Assembly (NCBI GenBank): GCA_913065125.1 | Contig: CAJYAG010000003.1 | Location: forward strand, 186,001 to 250,000 | Reading direction: 5' to 3' | Source: an uncultured Flavobacteriaceae bacterium | GTDB taxonomy: Bacteria; Bacteroidota; Bacteroidia; Flavobacteriales; Flavobacteriaceae | Length of the DNA stretch: 64,000 nucleotides | In this document: one piece after another, positions 38,375 to 49,213 of the stretch | Position numbering within the stretch: position 1 is the first letter of the stretch | Layout of the letters: the number at the start of each line of letters is the position of its first letter | Notes under the pieces: model-generated | Databases searched by the model: none | The model's input: only the letters and a program-made list of their open reading frames with translations | Told to the model about the DNA's origin: nothing | Translations under genes and position numbers: made by a program

Positions 38375-39694
38375 ATGAAGTTGATAAATACTTTAAGAGA
38401 CATCTGGAAAATTGAGGAGCTTAAACAAAAGCTTATTTTAACCTTAGGTTTAATTGCTGTGTATCGTTTTATGGCTCAAGTTCCTTTACCTGGAATTGAT
38501 CCATTACAATTAACAGCTTTAAAACAAGGAACAGACAGCGGTCTTTTAGGATTATTAAATGCATTTACCGGAGGAGCATTTTCTAGAGCGTCTATTATGG
38601 CACTTGGAATTATGCCTTATATTTCTGCTTCTATTGTAGTTCAATTAATGGGAATCGCGGTTCCTTATTTACAAAAACTACAAAAAGATGGAGAAAGTGG
38701 AAGAAAGAAAATTACACAGATTACACGTTGGTTAACAATTGGTATTACTTTGGTGCAAGCACCAACCTATATTACAGCCATTAAGACTCAATTTGGATTG
38801 CCAGAACAAGCATTTTTAGTTTCTGGTGGGGCATTTTGGTTTTCATCAATTATATTGTTAACAGCAGGAACAATCTTTGCAATGTGGTTGGGAGAGCGTA
38901 TTACAGACAAAGGAGTTGGTAATGGTATATCATTATTAATTACGGTTGGTATTATCGCAAACTTCCCAGGTGCATTTATGCAAGAATTAGTTGCTAAAAC
39001 AACGAATGCAGGTGCTGGAGGAATTATGATGATTCTTTTAGAAATCTTTGTTTGGTTTGTTGTGATTTTATTATCAGTTTTATTGGTAACAGCCGTTCGA
39101 AAAATAGCTGTACAATATGCTAGAAGAACTGTGGTTGGAGATATTAAAGATGTAGCTGGAGCAAGACAATACATTCCGTTAAAGTTAAACGCAGCGGGAG
39201 TTATGCCAATCATTTTTGCGCAAGCAATTATGTTTTTACCAGTAGCATTGGCAAGAAAGTTTCCAATGTTAAGTGAGTTGCAAGATATGAATGGATTGTG
39301 GTACAATGTATTATTTGCAGTATTAATTATCATATTTAGTTATTTTTATACAGCAATTACAATCCCTACAAATAAAATGGCCGACGATTTAAAAAGAAGC
39401 GGTGGTTTTATACCAGGAATTAAACCAGGAAGTGATACCGCTGAAAGATTAGATTCTGTATTGTCTAGAATTACGTTCCCAGGATCGTTATTCTTAGCAG
39501 CATTATCAATCTTACCAGCAATTATTGTTCAATTCGGAGTACAACAAAGTTGGGCAATGTTTTATGGTGGAACTTCATTAATTATTATGGTTGGAGTTGC
39601 AATTGATACCATTCAGCAAATTAACTCGTATTTATTAAATAGTCATTACGATGGTTTAATGAAAACAGGAACTAGTAGAAAAACATTAAAATAA
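38375..39694 (+). CDS. secY: Preprotein translocase subunit SecY
   Basis: Central channel of the Sec translocon (439 aa, inner membrane). Ten hydrophobic segments are visible; signature 1 is [16 protein letters not shown] near residue 78, and [12 protein letters not shown] near 180 is typical of the TM5 region. The conserved cytoplasmic C5 loop has [21 protein letters not shown] near 350. Followed by infA after 4 bases, with no map or adk between, the usual arrangement in Bacteroidota. Confidence 0.98.
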   Translation: MKLINTLRDIWKIEELKQKLILTLGLIAVYRFMAQVPLPGIDPLQLTALKQGTDSGLLGLLNAFTGGAFSRASIMALGIMPYISASIVVQLMGIAVPYLQKLQKDGESGRKKITQITRWLTIGITLVQAPTYITAIKTQFGLPEQAFLVSGGAFWFSSIILLTAGTIFAMWLGERITDKGVGNGISLLITVGIIANFPGAFMQELVAKTTNAGAGGIMMILLEIFVWFVVILLSVLLVTAVRKIAVQYARRTVVGDIKDVAGARQYIPLKLNAAGVMPIIFAQAIMFLPVALARKFPMLSELQDMNGLWYNVLFAVLIIIFSYFYTAITIPTNKMADDLKRSGGFIPGIKPGSDTAERLDSVLSRITFPGSLFLAALSILPAIIVQFGVQQSWAMFYGGTSLIIMVGVAIDTIQQINSYLLNSHYDGLMKTGTSRKTLK

Positions 39695-39698
39695 TAAT

Positions 39699-39914
39699 AT
39701 GGCTAAGCAACCAGCAATACAACAAGACGGAACCATTACAGAAGCATTATCAAATGCAATGTTTCGTGTAGAGTTAGAAAATGGACATATTGTTACAGCA
39801 CATATTTCTGGTAAAATGCGTATGCATTATATTAAGTTATTACCAGGAGATAAAGTGAAATTAGAAATGAGTCCTTATGATTTAACTAAGGCCAGAATTA
39901 CTTATAGATATTAA
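39699..39914 (+). CDS. infA: Translation initiation factor IF-1
   Basis: IF-1 (71 aa), an S1-like OB fold that binds the 30S A site. Conserved [44 protein letters not shown] core spans about residues 18-62 (given here by its parts: [13 protein letters not shown] and [15 protein letters not shown]). Full length, ends KARITYRY. Eleven bases before rpmJ. Confidence 0.97.
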   Translation: MAKQPAIQQDGTITEALSNAMFRVELENGHIVTAHISGKMRMHYIKLLPGDKVKLEMSPYDLTKARITYRY

Positions 39915-39925
39915 AACAAATACAG

Positions 39926-40042
39926 ATGAAAGTTAGAGCATCAGTTAAGAAAAGAAGTGCCGACTGCAAAATAGTGCGCAGAAAAGGTAGATTATATGTG
40001 ATTAATAAACAAAATCCTAGATTTAAACAAAGACAAGGGTAA
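39926..40042 (+). CDS. rpmJ: 50S ribosomal protein L36, zinc-free form
   Basis: A 38-codon gene in the short gap between infA and rpsM. The translation starts [20 protein letters not shown] and ends NPRFKQRQG, a full-length L36. It has only one cysteine (residue 14); the CxxC-Cx4-H zinc site of the classical form is lost, making this the zinc-independent form. Its TAA overlaps the rpsM ATG by one base (TAATG), a coupling junction. Confidence 0.95.
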   Translation: MKVRASVKKRSADCKIVRRKGRLYVINKQNPRFKQRQG

Positions 40043-40416
40043 TGGCAAGAATAGCAGGTATTGATATTCCAAAGAATAAAAGAGGAGTTATCGCTTTAAC
40101 TTACATCTTTGGTATAGGAGCAAGTAGAGCTAAAGAAATTTTAGCAAACGCAAAGGTTGACGAAAGTATTAAAGTTCAAGATTGGACCGATGATCAAATC
40201 GCAGCAATTAGAGAACAAGTTGGAGCTTTCACTATTGAAGGAGAATTACGTTCTGAAGTTCAAATAAACATCAAACGTTTGATGGATATTGGATGTTACA
40301 GAGGTATCCGTCATAGAACTGGTCTTCCTTTAAGAGGACAAAGAACTAAGAACAACTCTAGAACAAGAAAAGGTAAAAGAAAAACAGTAGCAAACAAAAA
40401 GAAAGCTACTAAATAA
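40042..40416 (+). CDS. rpsM: 30S ribosomal protein S13
   Basis: S13 (124 aa) contacts the P-site tRNA and forms bridges to the 50[26 protein letters not shown] at the start (helix-turn-helix-like), [31 protein letters not shown] near residue 85 (basic tail that reaches the tRNA). Overlaps rpmJ by one base; rpsK follows after 12 bases. Confidence 0.98.
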   Translation: MARIAGIDIPKNKRGVIALTYIFGIGASRAKEILANAKVDESIKVQDWTDDQIAAIREQVGAFTIEGELRSEVQINIKRLMDIGCYRGIRHRTGLPLRGQRTKNNSRTRKGKRKTVANKKKATK

Positions 40417-40428
40417 TAACTAGATATT

Positions 40429-40812
40429 ATGGCTAAAGCAAGTACAAAAAAGCGTAAAGTTATTGTTGAATCTGTTGGTGAAGCACACATTACAGCTTCG
40501 TTTAACAACATCATTATTTCTTTAACAAACAAAAAAGGTGACGTAATTTCATGGTCATCTGCAGGTAAGCAAGGATTTAGAGGTTCTAAAAAGAATACTC
40601 CTTACGCTGCCCAAACTGCAGCAGAAGATTGTGCAAGAGTTGCTCATGAAGCTGGACTTAGAAAAGTGAAAGTTTTTGTTAAAGGACCAGGTAATGGTAG
40701 AGAAAGCGCAATAAGAACATTACACAATAACGGAATTGAAGTTACAGAAATTATTGATGTAACTCCAATGCCACACAATGGATGTAGACCTCCAAAAAGA
40801 AGAAGAGTATAA
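40429..40812 (+). CDS. rpsK: 30S ribosomal protein S11
   Basis: S11 (127 aa), platform protein near the E site. Motifs [39 protein letters not shown] are typical (parts: [12 protein letters not shown] near residue 24; [20 protein letters not shown] near 44), with the C-terminal [11 protein letters not shown]. Normal length. It is followed by an 81-base gap with a structured element before rpsD. Confidence 0.98.
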   Translation: MAKASTKKRKVIVESVGEAHITASFNNIIISLTNKKGDVISWSSAGKQGFRGSKKNTPYAAQTAAEDCARVAHEAGLRKVKVFVKGPGNGRESAIRTLHNNGIEVTEIIDVTPMPHNGCRPPKRRRV

Positions 40813-40825
40813 TTTAATTTTAACT

Positions 40826-40880
40826 AAGTTGGATTTTTAGATTATCGAAGGAGTTTCGCCTTAATTCATAATCCCAACTT
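40826..40880 (+). promoter_or_regulatory. Structured leader of rpsD, candidate S4-responsive element
   Basis: Outer stem AAGTTGG (40826-40832) with CCAACTT (40874-40880); second stem ATTAT (40841-40845) with ATAAT (40868-40872); inner stem AAGG (40848-40851) with CCTT (40859-40862). CGAA (40846-40849) can alternatively pair with TTCG (40855-40858), giving a pseudoknot-like option. It ends 13 bases before the rpsD ATG. S4 leaders are known in other phyla, and I recall S4 leader candidates in Bacteroidota, but I could not check this. Confidence 0.62.
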
Positions 40881-40893
40881 TAACAACTAAGAA

Positions 40894-41499
40894 ATGGCAA
40901 GATATACAGGACCAAAAACTAAAATTGCCCGTAAATTCGGAGAAGCAATTTTCGGAGATGATAAAAACTTTGAAAAAAGAAATTATCCTCCAGGGCAACA
41001 TGGTAACGCAAAAAGAAGAGGTAAAAAATCTGAATACGCTACCCAATTGCAAGAAAAACAAAAAGCAAAATACTCTTATGGTATTTTAGAGCGTCAATTT
41101 TCTAACTTATTTAAAAAAGCTCAAAGAGCCGGTGGTATTACTGGTGAGGTTTTATTACAGTTATGTGAATCTCGTTTAGACAATGTAGTGTACCGTTTAG
41201 GTATTGCAAACTCTCGTAGTGCAGCGCGTCAATTAGTTTCTCACCGTCACATTACTGTGAATGGAGAAATTTTAAACATTCCTTCATATACTTTAAAAGA
41301 AGGAGATGTTGTAGCCGTTAGAGAAAAATCTAAATCTTTGGTAGCAATTGAAAGCGCTTTAGCTTCTAATAGCAATGTATACGAATGGTTGACTTGGAAC
41401 TCTGATTTATTATCAGGTACGTTTGTAAAAGCACCTGAAAGAGTACAAATTCCAGAGAACATCAAAGAGCAATTAATAGTAGAGTTATACTCTAAATAA
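40894..41499 (+). CDS. rpsD: 30S ribosomal protein S4, zinc-free form
   Basis: S4 (201 aa), 16S assembly initiator and, in E. coli, repressor of the alpha operon. Starts [16 protein letters not shown]; the N-terminal zinc-binding cysteines of C+ forms are absent. The S4 RNA-binding domain is [32 protein letters not shown] near residue 91 (parts: [12 protein letters not shown] and [14 protein letters not shown]). Ends [14 protein letters not shown]. The structured leader just upstream suggests autoregulation. Confidence 0.98.
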   Translation: MARYTGPKTKIARKFGEAIFGDDKNFEKRNYPPGQHGNAKRRGKKSEYATQLQEKQKAKYSYGILERQFSNLFKKAQRAGGITGEVLLQLCESRLDNVVYRLGIANSRSAARQLVSHRHITVNGEILNIPSYTLKEGDVVAVREKSKSLVAIESALASNSNVYEWLTWNSDLLSGTFVKAPERVQIPENIKEQLIVELYSK

Positions 41500-41596
41500 T
41501 AAATTAATCATATTGCAATTCGGCCAAAGGATTTATTTGAACATCTTCACTCTTATAAATCGCGCAACTGAATAACAATTAAAACGAAGAAAACAT

Positions 41597-42589
41597 ATGG
41601 CAATTTTAAATTTTCAAAAGCCTGATAAAGTAATAATGATTGAATCTACAGATTTTTCTGGTAGATTTGAGTTTAGACCTTTAGAACCAGGTTTTGGGTT
41701 AACAGTAGGTAATGCATTAAGAAGAGTATTGTTATCTTCATTAGAAGGTTTTGCAATTACATCTTTAAGAATTGATGGTGTTGAGCATGAATTTTCTGCA
41801 ATTAATGGAGTTGTAGAAGATGTAACAGAAATGATTTTGAACTTAAAACAAGTACGTTTTAAAAAACAAATTGAAGAAACAGATAGAGAATCAGTTTCAA
41901 TCAATATTTCTGGTCAAGAGCAATTAACTGCTGGAGATTTACAACGTTTTATTTCTGGTTTTCAAGTACTAAATCCTGATTTAGTGATCTGTAATATGGA
42001 TAAATCTGTGAAATTAAACATGGAAATCTCTATAGAAAAAGGTAGAGGATTTGTACCTGCAGAAGAAAATAAAAAATCGACTGCACCCTTAGGAACAATT
42101 TTTACAGATTCTATTTACACTCCAATAAAGAATGTAAAATATGCTGTTGAAAATTTCCGTGTAGAGCAAAAAACTGACTACGAAAAATTAATTTTCGATA
42201 TAGACACAGACGGCTCTATAAATCCTAAAGACGCATTAACGGAAGCTGCAAAAATATTAATTCACCACTTTATGTTATTCTCTGATGAGCGTATCACTTT
42301 AGAGGCAGATGAAATTGCACAAACTGAAACATATGATGAGGAATCATTACACATGCGTCAGTTATTAAAGACCAAATTGGTAGATATGGATTTATCAGTA
42401 AGAGCTTTAAACTGTTTAAAAGCAGCAGAAGTAGATACTTTAGGAGACTTAGTATCATTCAACAAAAACGATTTAATGAAGTTCCGTAACTTCGGTAAAA
42501 AATCATTAACAGAATTAGAAGAGTTAGTGATTAACAAAAACCTAAACTTCGGAATGGATTTAAGCAAATACAAATTAGATAGAGATTAA
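41597..42589 (+). CDS. rpoA: DNA-directed RNA polymerase subunit alpha
   Basis: RNA polymerase alpha (330 aa), the dimerising assembly platform. The N-terminal domain has [20 protein letters not shown] near residue 34 and the C-terminal domain [22 protein letters not shown] near 266 with helix-hairpin-helix [12 protein letters not shown] near 304. Both are intact. The 97-base gap upstream (41500-41596) holds no clear promoter or strong hairpin. rplQ follows after 60 bases. Confidence 0.98.
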   Translation: MAILNFQKPDKVIMIESTDFSGRFEFRPLEPGFGLTVGNALRRVLLSSLEGFAITSLRIDGVEHEFSAINGVVEDVTEMILNLKQVRFKKQIEETDRESVSINISGQEQLTAGDLQRFISGFQVLNPDLVICNMDKSVKLNMEISIEKGRGFVPAEENKKSTAPLGTIFTDSIYTPIKNVKYAVENFRVEQKTDYEKLIFDIDTDGSINPKDALTEAAKILIHHFMLFSDERITLEADEIAQTETYDEESLHMRQLLKTKLVDMDLSVRALNCLKAAEVDTLGDLVSFNKNDLMKFRNFGKKSLTELEELVINKNLNFGMDLSKYKLDRD

Positions 42590-42649
42590 CCTTTCATATT
42601 TTGCGCCCCAAACTGGGTTGATGCAAGATGAGAGTAAAAAGAAAATGTC

Positions 42650-43123
42650 ATGAGACACGGTAAGAAATTTAATCATTTAGGAAGAAAAACAGCGCACAGA
42701 AAAGCGATGTTAGCTAATATGGCTTGTTCATTAATTGAACACAAACGTATTAACACAACAGAAGCAAAAGCAAAAGCATTACGTAGATTCGTAGAGCCTT
42801 TACTTACAAAATCTAAGAACGATACTACTCACAACCGTCGTGTTGTATTTAGTTACCTTAGAGATAAATATGCTGTTACAGAATTATTCAAAGAAATATC
42901 TGTGAAGATTGCAGATAGACCTGGAGGATATGTACGTATTATCAAATTAGGAAATCGTCAAGGAGATAATGCTCCTATGGCAATGGTAGAATTAGTTGAT
43001 TACAACGAACTTTACAATCCTAACGGTAAGAAAGCTAAGAAAACTACTCGTAGAGGTAGAAAAAAAGCTGATACGACTGTTGATGTTGCACAAACTGAAA
43101 CACCAGAATCTTCTGAGGAATAA
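42650..43123 (+). CDS. rplQ: 50S ribosomal protein L17
   Basis: L17 (157 aa), at the 50S exit region. Core [25 protein letters not shown] and [26 protein letters not shown] near residue 86. About 30 extra C-terminal residues beyond the E. coli form: basic ([14 protein letters not shown]) then acidic (TETPESSEE), an extension also typical of Bacteroidota. Last gene of the supercluster, followed by a strong terminator. Confidence 0.97.
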   Translation: MRHGKKFNHLGRKTAHRKAMLANMACSLIEHKRINTTEAKAKALRRFVEPLLTKSKNDTTHNRRVVFSYLRDKYAVTELFKEISVKIADRPGGYVRIIKLGNRQGDNAPMAMVELVDYNELYNPNGKKAKKTTRRGRKKADTTVDVAQTETPESSEE

Positions 43124-43148
43124 TAAGATGTTTCTAAAGAAATCATAT

Positions 43149-43183
43149 AAAAGGGATAAACGTTTACGTTTATCCCTTTTTTT
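43149..43183 (+). terminator. Intrinsic terminator of the ribosomal supercluster
   Basis: AAAAGGGATAAACG / CGTTTATCCCTTTT stem (43149-43162, 43167-43180), loop TTTA, followed by further T. It lies 25 bases after the rplQ stop and is a strong hairpin of about 14 pairs. Confidence 0.92.
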
Positions 43184-43227
43184 ATACAATTTTATAAACA
43201 ACAAAAGTTTACTAATTTAGATATTAT

Positions 43228-43235
43228 TACTTTTG
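43228..43235 (+). promoter_or_regulatory. Predicted -7 element upstream of carA
   Basis: TACTTTTG matches TAnnTTTG, 49 bases before the carA ATG and after the rplQ terminator. No clear TTG at the -33 position. Confidence 0.5.
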
Positions 43236-43284
43236 TAAGCGAAACGATTGAAATAACAATTACTTAAAGTACACACAACTAATA

Positions 43285-44385
43285 ATGAAATACCAACAAC
43301 AAAAAAAAGCTTTAGTTTTATTAGCTGACGGAACTATTTTTTATGGAAAATCTATCGGTATTGAAGGAACTGCAACCGGAGAGATTTGTTTTAATACAGG
43401 GATGACAGGTTATCAAGAAATTTTTACAGATCCTTCTTATTTTGGTCAATTAATGGTTGCAACTAATGCACATATTGGAAACTATGGTGTTAATGATGAC
43501 GAAGTTGAATCTGACGGAATCAAAATTGCAGGATTAATTTGTAGAAATTTTAGCTTTACACACTCAAGAGTAGATTCTGATGGAAATCTAAAAGACTGGT
43601 TTATCAAACACCATACAGTAGCGATTTCTGATGTTGATACAAGAGCCTTAGTAGCATATATTAGAGATCATGGAGCAATGAATGCAATTATTTCTACAGA
43701 AGTGGATGATATTGATGCATTAAAAAAGCAATTGCTAGCGGTACCAGACATGAATGGTTTAGAATTGGCATCAAAAGTGTCAACAAAAGAACCTTATTTT
43801 GTAGGTGATGAAAATGCAACCTATAAAATTTCTGCCTTAGATATTGGAATTAAAAAGAACATTTTAAGAAATTTTGTAAAAAGAGATGCCTATATTAAAG
43901 TGTTTCCTTACAATGCAAGTTTTGAAGAAATGAGTGCTTTTAAACCAGACGGATACTTTATTTCTAACGGACCTGGAGACCCAGAACCATTAGTTGATGC
44001 GCAAAATACAGCAAAAGAAATTATCAAAAGAGATTTGCCTTTGTTTGGTATTTGCTTAGGCCATCAGGTGATTGCGTTGGCAAACGGAATATCAACCTAT
44101 AAAATGCATAACGGACATAGAGGAATTAATCATCCTGTAAAAAATTTAATCACTGGAAAAGGAGAAATTACTTCTCAAAATCATGGATTTGCAATCAACA
44201 GAGAAGAAACAGAAGCAAACGAAAATGTAGAAATTACACATGTACATTTAAATGATCATACTGTAGCAGGGATTAGAATGAAAAATAAGAATGTGTTTTC
44301 TGTGCAATATCACCCAGAAGCTAGTCCAGGACCACACGATGCAGAATATTTGTTCGATCAATTTATAGAAAATATTAAAAAATAA
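43285..44385 (+). CDS. carA: Carbamoyl-phosphate synthase, small (glutaminase) subunit
   Basis: Glutamine-hydrolysing subunit (366 aa) that supplies ammonia to CarB for carbamoyl phosphate, precursor of arginine and pyrimidines. The N-terminal CPSase_sm domain has NTGMTGYQEIFTDPSY near residue 38. The class I glutamine amidotransferase domain has the nucleophile elbow GICLGHQVIALANG near 252 and the His/Glu in YHPEASPGPHDAE near 345. carB is not in this window. Eno follows on the same strand after 51 bases. Confidence 0.98.
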   Translation: MKYQQQKKALVLLADGTIFYGKSIGIEGTATGEICFNTGMTGYQEIFTDPSYFGQLMVATNAHIGNYGVNDDEVESDGIKIAGLICRNFSFTHSRVDSDGNLKDWFIKHHTVAISDVDTRALVAYIRDHGAMNAIISTEVDDIDALKKQLLAVPDMNGLELASKVSTKEPYFVGDENATYKISALDIGIKKNILRNFVKRDAYIKVFPYNASFEEMSAFKPDGYFISNGPGDPEPLVDAQNTAKEIIKRDLPLFGICLGHQVIALANGISTYKMHNGHRGINHPVKNLITGKGEITSQNHGFAINREETEANENVEITHVHLNDHTVAGIRMKNKNVFSVQYHPEASPGPHDAEYLFDQFIENIKK

Positions 44386-44421
44386 ATGAGGTTATTTCTG
44401 TCTGACTCAAAGAAACCTTAA

Positions 44422-45726
<1,305 letters not shown>

Positions 45727-45747
45727 ACTACCATTTGCAAAAAGTAA

Positions 45748-45780
45748 AAACCTTATAATTTATTTTATAAGGTTTTTTTT
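45748..45780 (+). terminator. Intrinsic terminator after eno
   Basis: AACCTTATAA (45749-45758) pairs with TTATAAGGTT (45765-45774), loop of 6, followed by a T tract to 45780. Rather A+T-rich stem. Confidence 0.8.
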
Positions 45781-45859
45781 ATGCTTAAAAATAAGTTAAA
45801 TCTATATTTTTATGTTAAAATTCTATCTAACATGACTTTTAAAATCTTCGAAAATTTGG

Positions 45860-45867
45860 TATCTTCG
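45860..45867 (+). promoter_or_regulatory. Predicted -7 element upstream of gltA
   Basis: TATCTTCG, one mismatch from TAnnTTTG, 34 bases before the citrate synthase ATG; placed just after the eno terminator, where a promoter is expected. The -33 region is only T-rich. Confidence 0.45.
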
Positions 45868-45901
45868 CAATTCACTTCATAATAAATACAAGATAGAAAT
45901 A

Positions 45902-47188
45902 ATGTCAGATAAAGCTACCATAAAAATTGACGGACAAGAGTTTGAATTCCCATTGATTACAGGAACAGAAAACGAAAAGGCAATTGATATTAAAAATTTA
46001 AGGACTGCAACTGGAGGAGTTGTAACAATTGATCCAGGGTATAAAAACACAGGTTCTTGTGAAAGTGCAATAACTTTTTTAGATGGTGAAAAAGGGATTT
46101 TAAGATACAGAGGATATTCTATTGAAGAATTAGCGGAAAAAGCAGATTTTCTTGAAGTAGCTTATTTGTTAATTTTTGGAGAATTACCTACTACAGCGCA
46201 ATTAGAAAAGTTTAAACAAGATATTTGTGCACAATCTATAGTAGATGAAGATATTAGAAAAATAGTAGATTCATTTCCAAAATCTGCACACCCTATGGGT
46301 GTAATTTCTTCATTAACTTCAGCTTTAACAGCATTTAACCCTTCTTCTGTAAATGTAGATTCTGAAGAAGATATGTATAAAGCAATTGTTAAAATTTTAG
46401 GGAAATTCCCTGTTTTAGTAGCATGGACAATGCGTAAAAAACAAGGACTTCCTTTAGATTATGGTGATTGTAGTTTAGGATATGTAGAAAACACCTATAA
46501 AATGATGTTTAAGCAACCAAATAGCGTTTATATTACTAATAATATTGTGGTAAATGCTTTAAATAAATTGTTAATCTTACACGCAGATCACGAACAAAAC
46601 TGCTCTACTTCTACGGTTAGAATAGTTGGATCTTCTCACGCAGGATTATTTGCTTCTCTTTCAGCAGGAATTTCTGCTCTTTGGGGACCACTTCATGGTG
46701 GAGCAAACCAAGCAGTGTTAGAAATGTTAGAAGCAATTAAAGAAGACGGCGGAGACACAAAAAAATACATGGCTAAAGCCAAAGACAAAGATGATCCTTT
46801 CCGTTTAATGGGATTCGGACATAGAGTTTATAAAAACTTTGACCCTAGAGCTAAAATTATTAAAGTAGCAGCAGATGAAGTATTAAACGATTTAGGGATT
46901 GATGATCCTATTTTAGATATAGCAAAAGGTTTGGAACAAGAAGCTTTAAATGATCCATATTTTGTTGATAGAAAATTGTATCCAAATGTAGATTTCTATT
47001 CAGGAATTATTTATCGAGCGATGGGAATTCCAGTAGAAATGTTCACAGTAATGTTTGCCTTAGGAAGACTGCCAGGTTGGATTGCACAATGGAGAGAAAT
47101 GCGTCTTGGAAAAGAACCAATTGGAAGACCTAGACAAATTTATACTGGTGAAAATTTAAGAAAATTTACAACTATTGATAAAAGATAG
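45902..47188 (+). CDS. gltA: Citrate synthase (type II-like)
   Basis: Citrate synthase (428 aa), condensing acetyl-CoA and oxaloacetate in the TCA cycle. Catalytic histidines lie in HADHEQNCSTSTVR near residue 229 and in MGFGHRVYKNFDPRAK near 303; the catalytic Asp in YPNVDFYSGIIYRAMGIP near 360. N-terminal beta-rich domain (KATIKIDGQEFEFPLI) marks the hexameric, NADH-regulated type II form. An arginase-family gene follows after 14 bases. Confidence 0.97.
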   Translation: MSDKATIKIDGQEFEFPLITGTENEKAIDIKNLRTATGGVVTIDPGYKNTGSCESAITFLDGEKGILRYRGYSIEELAEKADFLEVAYLLIFGELPTTAQLEKFKQDICAQSIVDEDIRKIVDSFPKSAHPMGVISSLTSALTAFNPSSVNVDSEEDMYKAIVKILGKFPVLVAWTMRKKQGLPLDYGDCSLGYVENTYKMMFKQPNSVYITNNIVVNALNKLLILHADHEQNCSTSTVRIVGSSHAGLFASLSAGISALWGPLHGGANQAVLEMLEAIKEDGGDTKKYMAKAKDKDDPFRLMGFGHRVYKNFDPRAKIIKVAADEVLNDLGIDDPILDIAKGLEQEALNDPYFVDRKLYPNVDFYSGIIYRAMGIPVEMFTVMFALGRLPGWIAQWREMRLGKEPIGRPRQIYTGENLRKFTTIDKR

Positions 47189-47202
47189 TATATATTTATA
47201 AT

Positions 47203-48162
47203 ATGTTAAATTCAATCAAAATAATTAAAAATAGATCTGATATTGGAGCCGGAACACGTGGTTCTGATTTGGGAATTGATGCAATAGAAATTGCAGCAAT
47301 AAATAGAAATAACAATTATTTTGACCAGTTTGAATTTACCGATGTATCTACAGCTAACGAATCTATTTACAATAAAGTAAAGAATTCTTTTGCGAAAAGA
47401 ATAGATAGTGTTTTGTTACAATGTACGCGGTTAAGCAATCATGTAAAAGTTACCTTGCAAGAAAAATCATTTCCTATTGTATTGTCTGGAGATCATTCTT
47501 CTGCATTAGGAACAATTAGCGGAGTAAAAGCGGCTTTTCCAAAAGAAACTGTTGGAGTAGTTTGGATTGATGCACATGCTGATATTCATTCGCCCTATAC
47601 ATCTCCGTCTGGTAATATTCATGGAATGCCTCTGGCAGCTGCTCTATCAGAAGACAATCTTGATTTCAAAATAAATGAAGTTACAAGACAAACATCTGAT
47701 TTGTGGGAGCGAATGAAAAATATTGGAATTCTTGGACCTAAAGTTACTGCAGAAAATGTGGTGTATTTTGGAGTTAGGGACACTGAAGATCCAGAGGAAA
47801 AGCAAATTAGAAACCTTAGAATAAAAAATTATACTGTTTCTGAAATTCGATTTAGAGGTTTAGAAAAATGTGTAAATGAAGCTCTAGAAAAACTGTCTAA
47901 TTGCGATGTGATTTATATCTCTTTTGATGTAGATTCTATGGATTGTGATATGATTTCTTACGGAACAGGAACTCCGGTTTCAAAAGGCTTTGATCAGCAA
48001 GAAGTTACACAAATCATGAATCGAATTATTGAAACTAAAAAGGTAGTTTGTGTAGAGTTTGTTGAAGTTAATCCGTTGTTAGATTTAAAAGGGAATGTAA
48101 TGGCAGAAACCGCATTCGAAATTTTGGATGACATTACCAAGACGATTAAAAAGTCACTTTAG
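47203..48162 (+). CDS. Arginase family protein
   Basis: Ureohydrolase of 319 aa. All Mn-binding motifs are present: GDHSSALG near residue 96, WIDAHADIHSP near 121, SFDVDSMDCD near 247 and the conserved Glu in EFVEVNPLLD near 286. Arginase converts arginine to ornithine and urea. Close spacing to gltA (14 bases) suggests co-transcription. The next gene encodes a citrulline hydrolase-like enzyme, supporting a role in arginine/citrulline breakdown. Agmatinase or formimidoylglutamase activity cannot be ruled out by eye, but arginase is the best reading. Confidence 0.88.
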   Translation: MLNSIKIIKNRSDIGAGTRGSDLGIDAIEIAAINRNNNYFDQFEFTDVSTANESIYNKVKNSFAKRIDSVLLQCTRLSNHVKVTLQEKSFPIVLSGDHSSALGTISGVKAAFPKETVGVVWIDAHADIHSPYTSPSGNIHGMPLAAALSEDNLDFKINEVTRQTSDLWERMKNIGILGPKVTAENVVYFGVRDTEDPEEKQIRNLRIKNYTVSEIRFRGLEKCVNEALEKLSNCDVIYISFDVDSMDCDMISYGTGTPVSKGFDQQEVTQIMNRIIETKKVVCVEFVEVNPLLDLKGNVMAETAFEILDDITKTIKKSL

Positions 48163-48179
48163 AAAATTATAAAATAACT

Positions 48180-48208
48180 AAAAAGCGAGCTGAAAAGTTC
48201 GCTTTTTT
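48180..48208 (+). terminator. Intrinsic terminator after the arginase gene
   Basis: AAAAAGCGAGCT (48180-48191), loop GAAA, AGTTCGCTTTTT (48196-48207) then more T. Twelve pairs including one G-U. Confidence 0.88.
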
Positions 48209-48273
48209 TATTTGAGTTAGTATTAAAAATCAATAAAAAATACTTTAATTTCACCTTTTGATAAATTTAAGTA

Positions 48274-49209
48274 ATGCAACAAACAACAAATACAATTTTA
48301 ATGGTTCGCCCAGTTGGTTTTCGAATGAACGAACAAACGGCGGTAAATAATTATTATCAACAAGAATTAACAGATACTTTACCAGCTACAATAAATGCAA
48401 AAGCGCAAAAAGAATTTGATGACTTTGTAATTAAATTACAGGAAAACGGAGTAGAAGTTGTTGTTATAAATGATACAGAAACTCCAAGTACACCAGATTC
48501 AATTTTTCCAAATAACTGGATTTCTTTTCACGAAAATGGCGATGTTGGCTTGTATCCAATGTTTGCAGAAAACAGAAGATTAGAACGTAGAGAAGATGTT
48601 TTAGAAATGTTAGAATCTAAAGGGTTTGTAATAAAAAACATTGTTGATTATACCGAAGCCGAAGAAGAAGCTGTTTTTTTAGAAGGAACTGGAAGTATGA
48701 TTTTAGACAGAGAAAACCAAAAAGCATATTGCGCATTATCGCCAAGAGCAGACGAAGAATTGTTTATCGAATTTTGTGAAGACTTTGAATTTACTCCAGT
48801 TGTTTTTACCTCAAATCAAACAGTAAATAATCAAAGAGAAGCCATTTATCATACCAATGTTATGATGTGTGTTGCAGAACAATTTGCAATTATTTGTTTG
48901 GCTTCTATCGATGATAAAAAAGAGCGCAAAAATGTCATCAAACATTTAAAAGAAAACAGAAAAGAAATCATTGATATTACCGAGCAACAAGTAAATGCTT
49001 TTGCAGGTAATATGTTACAAGTTAAAGGTACAAATGAGCAACGTTTTTTAGTAATGAGCTCGTCGGCTTATCACTCGTTAAGAAAAGAACAATTGCAGAA
49101 AATAGAGAAATTCAACTCGGTTATTCATAGTTCTTTAGAAACTATAGAAACTTGTGGTGGAGGAAGTGCACGTTGTATGATGGCAGAGGTTTTTTTACCA
49201 AAAGAGTAA
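48274..49209 (+). CDS. ctlX: CtlX-type citrulline hydrolase / amidinotransferase-fold protein
   Basis: Pentein-fold (GME superfamily) hydrolase of 311 aa. Conserved parts are VRPVGFRMNEQTAVNNYYQ near residue 11, PDSIFPNNWISFHENG near 72, EGTGSMILDR near 137, the His in YHTNVMMCV near 189 and the catalytic Cys in CGGGSARCMMAEVFLP near 303. This pattern matches the citrulline-utilisation hydrolases, related to dimethylarginine dimethylaminohydrolase. Placed after arginase, so ornithine production from arginine and citrulline is likely. PrsW follows after 4 bases. Confidence 0.85.
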   Translation: MQQTTNTILMVRPVGFRMNEQTAVNNYYQQELTDTLPATINAKAQKEFDDFVIKLQENGVEVVVINDTETPSTPDSIFPNNWISFHENGDVGLYPMFAENRRLERREDVLEMLESKGFVIKNIVDYTEAEEEAVFLEGTGSMILDRENQKAYCALSPRADEELFIEFCEDFEFTPVVFTSNQTVNNQREAIYHTNVMMCVAEQFAIICLASIDDKKERKNVIKHLKENRKEIIDITEQQVNAFAGNMLQVKGTNEQRFLVMSSSAYHSLRKEQLQKIEKFNSVIHSSLETIETCGGGSARCMMAEVFLPKE

Positions 49210-49213
49210 GTTT

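Noticed and set aside
38788..39333. 181-codon open frame on the minus strand inside secY
   Set aside because: Antisense to a fully conserved gene, with composition explained by the reverse of membrane-helix codons; no start signal or family resemblance.
41500..41649. Gap before rpoA (41500-41596) as another r-protein leader
   Set aside because: No stem of more than 4-5 pairs and no TAnnTTTG element that I could support. The similar 60-base gap before rplQ (42590-42649) has only a weak CCC/GGG hairpin.
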